Shown one piece after another: positions 1 to 9,651 of a stretch of 64,000 bases of DNA (positions are counted from its first letter, which is position 1; each line of letters opens with the position of its first letter). The translations under genes and the position numbers were made by a program. The stretch spans positions 1,187,501 through 1,251,500 of the forward strand of contig NZ_QBKA01000002.1 in NCBI RefSeq assembly GCF_003340475.1. Direction: 5' to 3'. This DNA is from Alteripontixanthobacter maritimus (GTDB lineage: Bacteria > Pseudomonadota > Alphaproteobacteria > Sphingomonadales > Sphingomonadaceae). The notes beneath the pieces are model-generated. The model did not search any database and was not told the origin of the DNA. It saw nothing but the letters and a program-made list of their open reading frames with translations.

Positions 1-902
1 AAACCAACATATTTGCCGACCACGCCAATAGTCACTTCGCCTTCCGGATTGAAAAAGCGGTCGGTTACATCCGCCCAGCGTGCAAGGTCCGGGTCCTTCG
101 CGTCCGTGATGCCGAAACCGCGCAGGACTTCGGTATCCAGCCCCTCATGGTGGTACTGCAGCGGCACGGAATAGATTGACGGCGCGTCGAGAGCGGGGAT
201 GACTGCTTCTGCGCGGACGTTACAAAACGCCGCGATTTTGCGGCGTTCACCTTCCGGCAGAGGATGTTCGCAGCGGCAAAGAAGGACGTCGGGTTTAATG
301 CCCAATGACGCCAGCTCACGGACGGAATGCTGCGTCGGCTTGGTCTTCAATTCACCTGCTGCCGCGATAAACGGCACTAGCGTCACGTGGACGCTAAGTG
401 TCTGCATCGGCTCCAGCTCGTTCCGCAATTGTCGAATGGCTTCCATGAATGGCAGCGATTCGATGTCGCCTACGGTGCCGCCGATTTCGCACAACACGAA
501 GTCCAAATCGTCGGTATCGTCGAGCGCGAATGCCTTGATCGCGTCGGTCACGTGCGGGATTACCTGCACGGTTGCGCCCAGATAGTCGCCGCGCCGTTCG
601 CGCGCGATGATATCGCGATAGACGCGCCCGGATGTGATGTTGTCGCTCTGCCGCGCGGAGACGCCGGTGAAACGTTCGTAATGGCCAAGGTCGAGGTCGG
701 TTTCCGCCCCGTCATCGGTCACGTAGACTTCACCATGCTGATAAGGGCTCATCGTGCCCGGATCGACATTCAGATAAGGGTCGAATTTCCGAATGCGGAC
801 CTTGTAGCCGCGCGCCTGCAACAAGGCAGCAAGGCTTGCTGCCATAAGACCTTTGCCGAGCGAGGAAACCACGCCGCCGGTAATAAAAATGAACCGCGCC
901 AT
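1..902 (-). CDS. pyrG: CTP synthase, N-terminal part (cut by window edge)
   Basis: CTP synthase makes CTP from UTP, ATP and glutamine, the last step of pyrimidine nucleotide synthesis in the cytoplasm. About 300 residues of the N-terminal synthetase domain are visible, beginning [18 protein letters not shown], which holds the ATP-binding loop. They continue through the family blocks [19 protein letters not shown] and [12 protein letters not shown]. The reading frame is open to base 1, so the glutaminase domain lies outside the window. The start is the ATG at 902, which fits the family N-terminus exactly. It is the last gene visible in a tpiA-secG-pyrG row on the same strand. Confidence 0.96.
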   Translation of the reverse strand, partial: MARFIFITGGVVSSLGKGLMAASLAALLQARGYKVRIRKFDPYLNVDPGTMSPYQHGEVYVTDDGAETDLDLGHYERFTGVSARQSDNITSGRVYRDIIARERRGDYLGATVQVIPHVTDAIKAFALDDTDDLDFVLCEIGGTVGDIESLPFMEAIRQLRNELEPMQTLSVHVTLVPFIAAAGELKTKPTQHSVRELASLGIKPDVLLCRCEHPLPEGERRKIAAFCNVRAEAVIPALDAPSIYSVPLQYHHEGLDTEVLRGFGITDAKDPDLARWADVTDRFFNPEGEVTIGVVGKYVG

Positions 903-1024
903 GGGAGCCGAGCCTTAGGGATAGCGCGTGAGTCGGCGCAAGCGCTTATCGTATGAAGCGCGCGCTAATCCACAGTTGCAGCAGGAAACGCGCCAAACGT
1001 CGGCCACGCGGTCGGGGTGTATTG

Positions 1025-1366
1025 TTACTCGGTAGCGCCAGCCAGCGGATCGTCATCGGCCGGAACTGCAGGCGCAGCAGTCGGAGCCGTCTCAGAAGGC
1101 GCCACAGTGCGATCGAGCGTAGAAGTCACGGCCTGGTCCTGCGCCTGATCCACGGCAACCGCCGCAATGACAATCGACAGGACAACGAAAACCACGCCCA
1201 GCCATTTCGTCGAGGTGGACAGCACATCTGCCGCGCCGCGCGCACTCATCAGGCCGGACGGACTGCCGCCGATACCCAGACCGCCACCTTCCGAACGCTG
1301 CATCAGGATCACGCCCACAAGCGCAGCAGCGATAATCGCCTGGAGAACGGTAAGGAACAGGAACAT
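1025..1366 (-). CDS. secG: Preprotein translocase subunit SecG
   Basis: SecG is the small integral membrane subunit of the SecYEG protein export channel. The 113 residues begin with a hydrophobic helix (about 1-22), then the conserved stretch VILMQRSEGGGLGIGG, then a second helix (about 55-72). An Ala/Pro/Thr-rich acidic tail with no clear function follows, as is common in alphaproteobacteria. The gene lies between tpiA (79 bp upstream) and pyrG (122 bp downstream) on one strand. This order is common in the group, so a shared transcript is likely. Confidence 0.93.
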   Translation of the reverse strand: MFLFLTVLQAIIAAALVGVILMQRSEGGGLGIGGSPSGLMSARGAADVLSTSTKWLGVVFVVLSIVIAAVAVDQAQDQAVTSTLDRTVAPSETAPTAAPAVPADDDPLAGATE

Positions 1367-1445
1367 CTGCTGGGTCTCTACTCGAATTAAAAACTATGCG
1401 CGCTATCTAGGCGTCGCGATGCCGGACGGCAAGTTTTTGGCGAAA

Positions 1446-2213
1446 TCAGGCCTTGTCCGCGACTTCAGCAGCGGCAACCACGATGCCAAGAAAGCTTTCC
1501 GCGGCCAAGCTGGCACCGCCAACCAGCGCCCCGCCCACTTCGTCGGCTGCCAGCAACTCGTTTGCGTTATCCGGATTGACCGAGCCGCCATACAAAATGC
1601 GTATGGCAGCTCCTTCATCCTCGCCGAACCGTTCCACCAGAAGCGCACGGATGGCGCGGTGCATAGCGCCGATATCGGACACCGTAGGTGTGCGGCCGGT
1701 GCCGATCGCCCAGATCGGTTCGTAAGCGACGGAAAGATTTGCACCCGCATCTTCGATGCTATCCGGCAATGAACCGCGCAGCTGTGTGGTTACGAAATCT
1801 TCTGCGGCACCCGCATCGCGAACCTGCTCGCTTTCGCCGCAGCAGATGATCAGACGCAAACCGGCGGCAAGCGCTGCTTCCGCCTTCTTCCGCACGAGAG
1901 CGTCGGTTTCGCCGTGACCTTCGCGGCGTTCACTATGGCCAAGAATGACGAATTTTGCCCCGGCATCGGCCACCATTGCAGCCGAAATGTCACCGGTCCG
2001 CGCGCCATCCTCGTCCGTATGGCAGTCCTGGGCGCCAATCGCGAGCTGGGCTGCCTCCTTGTGGACCGCATGTATAAGAGTGAATGGCGGGGCCAGTGCG
2101 ACCTCGACCTTCATCAGGCGTTGCGAGGAACGGTCGATGGCGCGTGCTTCGGAAAGCATCGCCCGTGTGCCGTTCATCTTCCAGTTTCCGACGACGTAGG
2201 GCCGTTCGGTCAT
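1446..2213 (-). CDS. tpiA: Triose-phosphate isomerase
   Basis: This enzyme interconverts dihydroxyacetone phosphate and glyceraldehyde 3-phosphate in glycolysis and gluconeogenesis. The 255-residue length is normal for the family. Lys12 lies in GNWKMNG, catalytic His93 in ILGHSERR, catalytic Glu165 in AYEPIWAIGTG, and the phosphate-binding ILYGGSVNPDN block is present near residue 205. It is the first gene of the tpiA-secG-pyrG row. It is divergent from the PpiD-like gene across a 215-bp gap that must hold promoters for both directions. Confidence 0.97.
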   Translation of the reverse strand: MTERPYVVGNWKMNGTRAMLSEARAIDRSSQRLMKVEVALAPPFTLIHAVHKEAAQLAIGAQDCHTDEDGARTGDISAAMVADAGAKFVILGHSERREGHGETDALVRKKAEAALAAGLRLIICCGESEQVRDAGAAEDFVTTQLRGSLPDSIEDAGANLSVAYEPIWAIGTGRTPTVSDIGAMHRAIRALLVERFGEDEGAAIRILYGGSVNPDNANELLAADEVGGALVGGASLAAESFLGIVVAAAEVADKA

Positions 2214-2428
2214 GATAATTTCCAGTCTCTGTCATGAAATATGCGCGCCCATTTAGGGCTGATGGTCCCGCTCCGCTAGTCGCAGTTCGCCTGAAATGCA
2301 AAAGGCCTGCCCACCTGTTGCGGTCGGGTCGCATGAGAGATACAGCGCGCAGCAATCTTGAACCTGCAAAAGCACCGCCCGCCCTGCCGTGAGCGCGTGT
2401 TCCTTGCCTGCCGGACTTTATCCACACC

Positions 2429-4366
2429 ATGATCCAAACATTCCGCAGATTTTTCACTTCCAAGATCGGGATCGTGGTCTCGCTGGCCTTTCTCGCTCTG
2501 ATCGCCCTGGCATTTGCCAGTATGGATGTGTCCAGCAATGCAAGCTTTGGCGGGTTGTCGAGCGGGGACACCGTTGCAGTCGTCGGCGATAACGAGATCA
2601 AGGCGCGCGACCTTACGCAGGCGGCGAATTCCGGGCTGGACCAGCAACGGCAGCAGGATCCCACCGCATCGATGGCCAGCTTCGTCGAGCGCGGGGCCTT
2701 CGATGACGTTCTCATGGGTTTGATCGACCGCAATGCGCTGCGCTCGTTCGGGGAACGTTATGGCCTTCGGTCCGGGAAAAACCTTATCAACAGCGAGATC
2801 CTGCAAATTCCGGCGTTCCGGGGTGCGGATGGCGAATTCGACGAAAACGCCTACCAGCAGATACTTTCGCAACAAGGCGTTACCGACGCGATGCTGCGTG
2901 ACGATCTGGCGCAAGGACTGTTCGCGCGGCAATTGCTCCAGCCTGCCGGTCTGGGCGCCTCCCTGCCTGAAACATTGATCCGGCGCATCGCCGCCTTTTC
3001 GTCGGAGCGACGGGTCGGCGGATTCGCTGTCATCCCGAGCGCAGCCTTTGCCCCGGAAGGCAAGCCTGACGCGGCGACCTTACGCGCATTCTACGAAGAC
3101 AATCGCGCTGATTTCATCCGGCCCGAGCGTCGCACTTTGCGCTATGCCACCTTCAATGCAGACGCGCTGGGGGATGCAATCAATCCGACCGATGCCGAAA
3201 TTGCTGCACGGTACCGGGAAAACGCCAGCGAATATGCAGCGAGCGAAAATCGGTCCGTCACCCAGCTGATCGTTCCGACGGAAGCTGCCGCCAAATCCAT
3301 CGCGCAACGTGTGCGGGGCGGTACCTCGCTGGCAGCGGCAGCCCGGGAAGCGGGCCTTGGAACAACATCCATCGGGCCGGCAGACCGCAAGACCTTTGCC
3401 TCGCAAACTTCTGCCGCCGTTACGCAGGCTATCTTCGATACAGGCGAAGGCCGCGTGGCGCCGCCCGCGCGAAGCGGCCTTGGCTGGCACGTAGCGCTGG
3501 TGACGGATGTCGAATCGGTTGCAGGACGCACTCTGGCGCAAGCTCGCAGCGAGATTGCCGGTGAACTGCGCGAAGAAAAGCGCCGCCGCCTGCTTAATGA
3601 AACTGCCGGCGATCTGGAACAGCGGCTTAGCGATGGCGAGGCGCTGTCCGACGTGGCGAAGGATCTGGGCATCAAGGTTCAAATTACCCGCCCGCTGATC
3701 GCCACCGGGCAGATCTACGGCTCGGCAGGTGAGTTCGGACCGGACGTCATTGCTCCGGCTTTACAAAGTGCCTTCGAAATGGACGAAAGCGAACCGCAAC
3801 TGGCCGAAGTCGAGCGCGGTGAAACCTTCCTCCTTTACGAAGTCACTCGCATCGAACAGTCGGCCGCTGCCCCGATCAAGGATATCGAGGAAGAGTTGAC
3901 GCTGGCATGGCGCATCTCGGAAGGTTCGAAAAAGGCGCGGGCCGCTGCCGACCGTATTATGAAACGTGTTGCGGGCGGCCAGTCGCTCGCCGCGGCCGTC
4001 AATGCGGAGAAAGCAACGCTTCCAGCCCCGCGCCCCGTCAATATGACCCGTCAGCAGCTGGCCGCCGCGCAGCCGCAAGGCGTGGAGCCGCAAATGGCGC
4101 TGCTGTTCTCGATGGCGGAAGGCACTACCAAAAAATTGGCGGCGCCGCGCAACATAGGCTGGTTCGTGGTCAATCTTGACGAGATCGAAACCGGCACGGT
4201 GGCCGACGATTCGCCGCTTCTCGAGCAGGCACGCCAGCAGATCGGAACCCTTGCAGCACAGGAATATTCCGAGCAGCTTATCAATGCCATCCGTTCCGCC
4301 GAAGGGGTGGAACGGAACGAAGAGGCTATTGCCGAAGTGCGCGCCTCGTTGCTCGGCAACAATTGA
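2429..4366 (+). CDS. ppiD: PpiD-like periplasmic peptidyl-prolyl isomerase / chaperone
   Basis: This is probably an inner-membrane-anchored foldase that helps proteins leaving the Sec channel to fold. The 645-residue chain has a short cytoplasmic start, one membrane helix (about residues 12-30) and a SurA_N-like chaperone region. A parvulin-type domain follows at about 255-360; its end, GLGWHVALVTDV, matches the family's terminal strand. A second, poorly conserved region follows to the C-terminus, as in E. coli PpiD. It precedes the trp genes on the same strand, and its TGA stop is in the same frame as trpE. Prolyl isomerase activity is not assured, since many PpiD parvulin domains are inactive. 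Confidence 0.85.
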   Translation: MIQTFRRFFTSKIGIVVSLAFLALIALAFASMDVSSNASFGGLSSGDTVAVVGDNEIKARDLTQAANSGLDQQRQQDPTASMASFVERGAFDDVLMGLIDRNALRSFGERYGLRSGKNLINSEILQIPAFRGADGEFDENAYQQILSQQGVTDAMLRDDLAQGLFARQLLQPAGLGASLPETLIRRIAAFSSERRVGGFAVIPSAAFAPEGKPDAATLRAFYEDNRADFIRPERRTLRYATFNADALGDAINPTDAEIAARYRENASEYAASENRSVTQLIVPTEAAAKSIAQRVRGGTSLAAAAREAGLGTTSIGPADRKTFASQTSAAVTQAIFDTGEGRVAPPARSGLGWHVALVTDVESVAGRTLAQARSEIAGELREEKRRRLLNETAGDLEQRLSDGEALSDVAKDLGIKVQITRPLIATGQIYGSAGEFGPDVIAPALQSAFEMDESEPQLAEVERGETFLLYEVTRIEQSAAAPIKDIEEELTLAWRISEGSKKARAAADRIMKRVAGGQSLAAAVNAEKATLPAPRPVNMTRQQLAAAQPQGVEPQMALLFSMAEGTTKKLAAPRNIGWFVVNLDEIETGTVADDSPLLEQARQQIGTLAAQEYSEQLINAIRSAEGVERNEEAIAEVRASLLGNN

Positions 4367-4426
4367 CGCGATCGGACCGGGCCGCTGACTAATAAGCTTG
4401 CCGATCCACAACACCCGTTTCCCGGA

Positions 4427-5935
4427 TTGCGCGGCGCAGATGACGCGGTGCAGCAGTTGGGGGACGGGAAGCCTGCGCTTGTCTGGCGGACCATCGTGGC
4501 GGACTGCGACACGCCGGTAGGTGCCGCCACGAAGTTGATGCAGCCCGAACGCGGAGACTTCCTGCTGGAATCCGTCGAAGGCGGCGAAATTCGCGGTCGC
4601 TACAGCCTGCTCGGGCTCGATCCGGACCTGCTGTTCCGAAGTGTGGATGGTAGACCCGCGATCAACCGGCAGTGGCAGCATGACCGTGACGCGTTCGAAG
4701 GGCTGGACGGTAGCGCGCTGGCGCAGCTTCGCGGCCTCGTCATTGCTTGCAAGATCGACGTACCAGACGGTCTGCCGCCGGCGCTTGCCTGCCTGGTAGG
4801 TTACTTCGCCTATGAAACCATCGGTGAGGTGGAGACCGTAACACGCGCTAAAGGCGAAGGGTTGGACCTGCCCGACATGGTATTCGTCCGCCCGACTGTG
4901 TTGCTGGTGTTCGATTCTCTGAGCGATGAACTGCACTGTATTGCGCCGATTTGGGCGAGCCCGGTTTCGCCGGAACACACAGTGGCAAAGGCTCACGACC
5001 GGATCGACGAAACGCTGCGGCAGCTTGCTCTGGGCCAACCCACCTCACCCGGCCCCCTTGCGAGCGAAGGCGAAACGGATTTGACGCCGCAGCCCATGAT
5101 GAAACCGGGCGAATATGCGTCCATGGTTGCGCAGGCGAAGGACTATATCGTGGCAGGGGACGTTTTTCAGGTGGTGCTTTCGCAGCGCTATTCCGCACCG
5201 TTCACCTTGCCACCGCTGGCGCTCTACCGCGCGCTGCGGCGGGTCAATCCATCGCCGTTCCTCTATTTTCTCGACTTGCCCGGATTTGCCGTAGTCGGTT
5301 CGAGCCCCGAAATCCTTGTCCGCGTGCGGAACGACGAGGTCACCATCCGTCCGATTGCAGGTACGCGGCCGCGAGGAGCCACGCCGGAGGAGGACCGCGC
5401 GGCGGAGGAAAGCCTGCTCGCCGATGCCAAGGAACGCGCCGAGCATTTAATGCTGCTCGACCTCGGTCGCAACGATGTTGGCCGGGTTGCCAGGCGCGGC
5501 ACGGTCGAAGTTACGGACAGCTACACCGTGGAACGCTATAGCCATGTCATGCACATCGTCAGCAACGTGGTAGGACAACTGGACGACCGGTACGATGCCG
5601 TCGACGCCTTGTTTGCAGGCTTTCCGGCAGGCACTGTCAGCGGCGCGCCAAAGCTGCGCGCATGCGAGATCATTGCCGAACTCGAACATGACCGCCGCGG
5701 GCCATATGCAGGCGGTGTGGGGTATTTCTCGCCGGATGGCTCTGTGGACAGCTGCATCGTATTGCGAACGGGTGTAGTGAAGGACGGACGGCTCCACGTG
5801 CAGGCAGGTGCCGGCATTGTTGCAGATAGCGACCCTGTTTACGAAGAACGCGAATGCGAAGCCAAGGCCGGGGCCTTATTTGCCGCCGCGCGCGAAGCCG
5901 TGCGGGTCGCAAGCGAAGTGGATTACGGTCAATGA
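4427..5935 (+). CDS. trpE: Anthranilate synthase component I
   Basis: TrpE converts chorismate to anthranilate using ammonia supplied by TrpG, the first committed step of tryptophan synthesis. The 502-residue frame has the N-terminal regulatory segment with the family motif LLES (feedback site region) and the chorismate-binding core (IRPIAGTRPRG, DLGRNDVGRV, SGAPKLRACEIIAELE). No ATG occurs between the upstream stop at 4364-4366 and the conserved region. The start given is TTG 4427; CTG 4385 and GTG 4448 are alternatives in the same frame, and none has a convincing ribosome site. The stop overlaps the next gene's start. Confidence 0.93.
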   Translation: MRGADDAVQQLGDGKPALVWRTIVADCDTPVGAATKLMQPERGDFLLESVEGGEIRGRYSLLGLDPDLLFRSVDGRPAINRQWQHDRDAFEGLDGSALAQLRGLVIACKIDVPDGLPPALACLVGYFAYETIGEVETVTRAKGEGLDLPDMVFVRPTVLLVFDSLSDELHCIAPIWASPVSPEHTVAKAHDRIDETLRQLALGQPTSPGPLASEGETDLTPQPMMKPGEYASMVAQAKDYIVAGDVFQVVLSQRYSAPFTLPPLALYRALRRVNPSPFLYFLDLPGFAVVGSSPEILVRVRNDEVTIRPIAGTRPRGATPEEDRAAEESLLADAKERAEHLMLLDLGRNDVGRVARRGTVEVTDSYTVERYSHVMHIVSNVVGQLDDRYDAVDALFAGFPAGTVSGAPKLRACEIIAELEHDRRGPYAGGVGYFSPDGSVDSCIVLRTGVVKDGRLHVQAGAGIVADSDPVYEERECEAKAGALFAAAREAVRVASEVDYGQ

Positions 5936-6789
5936 TGCGGCTGCTCATCGTTCCTCTGGCACTGACGCTGGTGTCCTGCGGAGACACGCCGGAAGGAAAG
6001 CCCGTCATGCGCACCGAAATCGGTAGCGGAGTGGCCGAGGATATCGCCGCGACGGGTGCAGAACCGGGGCAAGTCCTATCCGACGATCCCGCGTTGACAC
6101 CGGGCCGTCCATCCGCCTGCCGCACGCTGATGTTCGAGGGCGCGCGCTTTACTCATTGCATTGCCGACCCTGCCAGCCACCGGATTACCACCGCACTGGG
6201 ACCTGAAGGCGGCGCTCCATACCGCAGCCTGGCCCGCCTCGCCGCGGAGCGTGAGGCAAACGCCCCGCCGGTCGCCTTCGCCGTAAACGCCGGCATGTAT
6301 GACGATGAGGGCAAACCCATCGGTTATTTCGTCGAGAACGGTAACCGCCGCAAGGAACTGAGTCGCACCGAAGGAGCGGGCAATTTCCATCTGATGCCCA
6401 ATGGCGTTTTCTTCGGCACGAGCGGGAAATGGCAGGTGCGCACGAGCGACGACTTCTACCGCAATGTGGGCGACCGACCCCGATTCGGCACACAGAGCGG
6501 CCCGATGCTGGTAATCAAGGGCAAGCTGCATCCGGAAATTTCGCAGGACGGGCCGAGCAAGGCCATCCGCAACGGCGTTGGTGTGGCCAAGGACGGCAAG
6601 GCGCATTTCCTCATCTCGAACGAACCGGTCAGTTTCGGCAAGCTTGCCCGACTGTACCGCGACGAATTGAAGGTGCCCGACGCGCTGTTCCTCGACGGGA
6701 ATGTAAGCTCACTTTGGGACCCTGTCTCGGGACGGCTCGACACCGGGCCCGCGATTGGCCCATTACTCGTTGTCGAACTGAAGGAGTAG
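5932..6789 (+). CDS. Phosphodiester glycosidase family lipoprotein (DUF2233)
   Basis: The 285-residue protein starts MMRLLIVPLALTLVSCGD, a lipoprotein signal with lipobox LVSC, so it is probably anchored on the periplasmic side of a membrane. The rest matches the DUF2233/NAGPA phosphodiester glycosidase fold: VAFAVNAGMYDDEGKPIGY, NGVFFGTSG, a GTQSGPMLV block and a C-terminal DALFLDGNVSSLW. Relatives cleave sugar phosphodiesters; the substrate here is unknown. An upstream in-frame start at 5854 would place a non-signal extension inside trpE and was rejected. The start overlaps the trpE stop, and trpG begins 9 bp downstream, so the gene is embedded in the trp operon. Confidence 0.85.
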   Translation: MMRLLIVPLALTLVSCGDTPEGKPVMRTEIGSGVAEDIAATGAEPGQVLSDDPALTPGRPSACRTLMFEGARFTHCIADPASHRITTALGPEGGAPYRSLARLAAEREANAPPVAFAVNAGMYDDEGKPIGYFVENGNRRKELSRTEGAGNFHLMPNGVFFGTSGKWQVRTSDDFYRNVGDRPRFGTQSGPMLVIKGKLHPEISQDGPSKAIRNGVGVAKDGKAHFLISNEPVSFGKLARLYRDELKVPDALFLDGNVSSLWDPVSGRLDTGPAIGPLLVVELKE

Positions 6790-6798
6790 CGGGCAGCC

Positions 6799-7410
6799 AT
6801 GACCTCACCCGACATCCTCGTCATCGACAATTACGACAGCTTCACCTTCAACCTGGTGCACTACCTGATGGAATTGGGTGCGACGGTACAAGTGGAGCGC
6901 AACGATGCGCTGACTGTGCAGCAGGCGACAGACCTCGCGCCGCGCGGTATCCTGCTGTCCCCAGGACCGCGCACCCCGGACGATGCCGGTATTTCGCTGC
7001 CGCTGGTCGCTGCCTGTGCCGACAAACGCCTGCCGCTTCTCGGAGTATGTCTCGGCCATCAAGCGATCGGCCAGCATTTTGGCGGGCGCGTGGTGCGTGG
7101 CGGGCTGATGCACGGCAAGACAAGTCCGGTGACGCATGACGGTAGCGGGGTTTTTACAGACCTGCCCTCCCCGTTCCTCGCCACCCGCTATCACTCGCTG
7201 GTCGTGGACGGCATCCCCGATGTGCTGGAAACAAACGCCACCAGCGAAACACCGGGGCTGGACGGGACCAGCGTGATGGGGTTCCGCCACCGCGAGCTTC
7301 CGATCCACGGCGTGCAATTCCATCCCGAAAGCATCGCCACAGAACACGGCCACGCCTTGCTTGCCAATTTCCTCCAGATCTGCGGTATCGAAACGAAAGT
7401 GCCGGCATGA
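6799..7410 (+). CDS. trpG: Anthranilate synthase component II (glutamine amidotransferase)
   Basis: TrpG releases ammonia from glutamine for TrpE. The 203 residues form a class I glutamine amidotransferase: [11 protein letters not shown] at the N-terminus, oxyanion motif LSPGPRTP, nucleophile Cys84 in [12 protein letters not shown], and the catalytic His and Glu in GVQFHPESI near residue 175. It starts 9 bp after the glycosidase gene and overlaps trpD by ATGA, which suggests translational coupling. In some bacteria this subunit also serves p-aminobenzoate synthase; nothing here shows whether it does. Confidence 0.95.
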   Translation: MTSPDILVIDNYDSFTFNLVHYLMELGATVQVERNDALTVQQATDLAPRGILLSPGPRTPDDAGISLPLVAACADKRLPLLGVCLGHQAIGQHFGGRVVRGGLMHGKTSPVTHDGSGVFTDLPSPFLATRYHSLVVDGIPDVLETNATSETPGLDGTSVMGFRHRELPIHGVQFHPESIATEHGHALLANFLQICGIETKVPA

Positions 7411-8399
7411 CCGAACTCCCCACAGCCGATACGCAACTGACGGAAGCCGAGGCGGAAGTGGTCTTCGGCCAAATCCTCGACGGAGAAGTCGGCGATGAAG
7501 AAATCGGCAGGTTCCTTGTCGATTTAAGCCAGCGCAGCGAAACGGCAGAGGAAATCGCCGGGGCTGCGCGCGCGCTGCGGGCCCGGCTGGTTCCGATAGA
7601 TGCGCCCGATGGCGCAATCGATGTGTGCGGTACGGGCGGCGACGGGCATCACACGCTGAATGTCTCCACCGCCGTATCGCTTGTTGTCGCAGCTTGCGGC
7701 GTGCCGGTCGCCAAACATGGCAACCGCGCGGCATCGTCGAAATCGGGCGCAGCGGATACGCTGGAAGCGCTCGGTCTGGATATGGAAGCGGCCGGACGCA
7801 CTGCGGAAAAGACGCTGGCGGAAATCGGCATCTGTTTCCTGTTTGCCAAGAACCACCACCCGGCCATGGGCCGCATCCAGCCCATTCGCCAGCGACTTGG
7901 CTGCCGGACGATTTTCAACCTGATGGGCCCACTGTCGAACCCCGCGCGGGTGGACCGGCAACTGATCGGCATCGCGCGGCCGGCTTACGTGCCGATCTAT
8001 GCACGCGCCAAGGCGCAGCTCGGCACCAGTTTCACCATGATCGTTTCGGGAGACGAGGGTCTGGACGAGTTGAGCCTGGCCGGCGGGAACGAGGTGGCCG
8101 AAGTACGCGGCAGCAGTTTCGCCATGCGCCGCTACGATGCCTCATTGGTGGACGTGCCAAACGCCCCTGTCGAAGCGATCCGCGGCGATGATGCAATTTA
8201 CAACGCCCGTGCATTGAAGGCTTTGCTGCATGGCGCACCGGGGGCCTACCGCGATGCGGTGGTGTTCAACGCCGCAGCTTCGCTGATCGTCTCCGGCACC
8301 TCGACCGAATGGGACGATGCAGCCGACCGTGCGCGTGCAGCGCTGGATATAGGCGCGGCAGAACGGTTGCTGGGACAATGGATTGAGATGGCGCAATGA
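7407..8399 (+). CDS. trpD: Anthranilate phosphoribosyltransferase
   Basis: TrpD joins anthranilate to PRPP. The 330 residues carry the family signatures: [20 protein letters not shown] (PRPP binding, about 73-92), [20 protein letters not shown] (about 105-125), and [16 protein letters not shown] near 165-180. The C-terminus is complete. The gene overlaps trpG and trpC by four bases on each side (ATGA), so trpGDC is a tight translational unit. Confidence 0.96.
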   Translation: MTELPTADTQLTEAEAEVVFGQILDGEVGDEEIGRFLVDLSQRSETAEEIAGAARALRARLVPIDAPDGAIDVCGTGGDGHHTLNVSTAVSLVVAACGVPVAKHGNRAASSKSGAADTLEALGLDMEAAGRTAEKTLAEIGICFLFAKNHHPAMGRIQPIRQRLGCRTIFNLMGPLSNPARVDRQLIGIARPAYVPIYARAKAQLGTSFTMIVSGDEGLDELSLAGGNEVAEVRGSSFAMRRYDASLVDVPNAPVEAIRGDDAIYNARALKALLHGAPGAYRDAVVFNAAASLIVSGTSTEWDDAADRARAALDIGAAERLLGQWIEMAQ

Positions 8400-9181
8400 A
8401 CAAGCTGCAGGAAATCTGCGCAACCAAACGCGCCGAAGTCACTGCGCGAAAGGCAGTGCTGTCGCTGGCGGATCTGGACGCCCGCGCTCAGCAACATAGC
8501 GCCCCGCGCGGCTTCAGGGCTGCATTGGAGTCCAAGGCGAAGGACGGGTTCGCTTTGATCGCGGAGATAAAGAAAGCCTCCCCTTCGAAGGGATTGATAC
8601 GCACCGACTTCGATCCGGCGTCCCACGCGGTTGCGTATGAGAAAGGCGGTGCCGCCTGTCTTTCGGTACTGACCGACGCCCCCTATTTTCAGGGTCATGA
8701 AGATTACCTGATTGCCGCGCGCAATGTCTGCGCACTCCCGGTCCTGCGCAAGGATTTCATGGTCGATCCATGGCAGGTCGCAGAAGCCCGCGCGATCGGC
8801 GGTGATGCGATCCTGATCATCGTGGCCGCACTGGAAGATGGCGCGATGGCAGAAATCGAAGCGGCGGCGTTGGAGCATGGCATGGACGTTCTGGTCGAAG
8901 TGCATGACGAGGCCGAACTGGAACGCGCCCTGACGTTGCAATCCCGGCTGATCGGCGTCAACAACCGCGATCTGCGTACATTCACGACCGATCTGGCGAC
9001 CACCGAACGGCTCGCTCCCCTTGCGCCAACCGGCACGCTAATGGTGGCCGAGAGCGGCATTGCCAGTCACGATGATTGCACCCGGCTCGCCCGATCCGGC
9101 ATACATACGTTCCTCGTGGGCGAAAGCCTGATGCGTCAGGACGATGTCGCCGCGGCGACGCGGGAACTTCTGGTCGGATGA
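8396..9181 (+). CDS. trpC: Indole-3-glycerol phosphate synthase
   Basis: TrpC closes the indole ring of the tryptophan precursor. The 261-residue (beta/alpha)8 barrel shows [15 protein letters not shown] (catalytic lysine and phosphate site), [34 protein letters not shown] and VAESGI in the expected order. It is not fused to TrpF. The trpF, trpB and trpA genes are not in this window. The ends overlap trpD and moaC by ATGA. Confidence 0.96.
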   Translation: MNKLQEICATKRAEVTARKAVLSLADLDARAQQHSAPRGFRAALESKAKDGFALIAEIKKASPSKGLIRTDFDPASHAVAYEKGGAACLSVLTDAPYFQGHEDYLIAARNVCALPVLRKDFMVDPWQVAEARAIGGDAILIIVAALEDGAMAEIEAAALEHGMDVLVEVHDEAELERALTLQSRLIGVNNRDLRTFTTDLATTERLAPLAPTGTLMVAESGIASHDDCTRLARSGIHTFLVGESLMRQDDVAAATRELLVG

Positions 9182-9651
9182 GCAAGCTGACCCATCTTGA
9201 TAGCGACGGTAATGCCCGCATGGTCGATGTCGGAGCGAAAGCCGCGACGGCCAGGCGGGCGGTCGCGCAGGGCAGGATCACCATGTCGGCGGAGGCTCTG
9301 GAAAGTATCCGCGATGGCAATGCTCCAAAGGGTGACGTGCTGGCCGCCGCTCGCATCGCAGGTATTATGGCGGCGAAGCGTACGGGCGACCTTATCCCGC
9401 TGTGCCATCCGCTTGCGCTGGACGCGGTAACCGTAGACTTTGCGTTCGAGGACGGGGGACTGACCGTCACTGTGGCAGCATCCCTGACAGGCAAGACCGG
9501 CATCGAGATGGAGGCGTTAACGGGTGTAAGCGTGGCGTGCCTCACCATCTACGACATGGCCAAGGCGCTCGATAAATCAATGGTCATAGAAGGCATCCGG
9601 CTGCTGTCGAAATCGGGCGGCAAGTCGGGCGACTGGCACGCTCCGGCATGA
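9178..9651 (+). CDS. moaC: Cyclic pyranopterin monophosphate synthase
   Basis: MoaC converts the MoaA product to cyclic pyranopterin monophosphate in molybdenum cofactor synthesis. The 157 residues include [11 protein letters not shown], the active-site block [14 protein letters not shown], and the C-terminal [20 protein letters not shown]. The ATG at 9178 overlaps the trpC stop. An in-frame extension to 9076 only covers trpC sequence and was rejected. Its position in the trp/lexA operon is a typical sphingomonad arrangement rather than a functional link to tryptophan. Confidence 0.95.
   Translation: MSKLTHLDSDGNARMVDVGAKAATARRAVAQGRITMSAEALESIRDGNAPKGDVLAAARIAGIMAAKRTGDLIPLCHPLALDAVTVDFAFEDGGLTVTVAASLTGKTGIEMEALTGVSVACLTIYDMAKALDKSMVIEGIRLLSKSGGKSGDWHAPA

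Noticed and set aside
3761-5038. 425-codon minus-strand frame opposite ppiD and trpE
   Set aside because: Spans two confident genes on the other strand and resembles no family.
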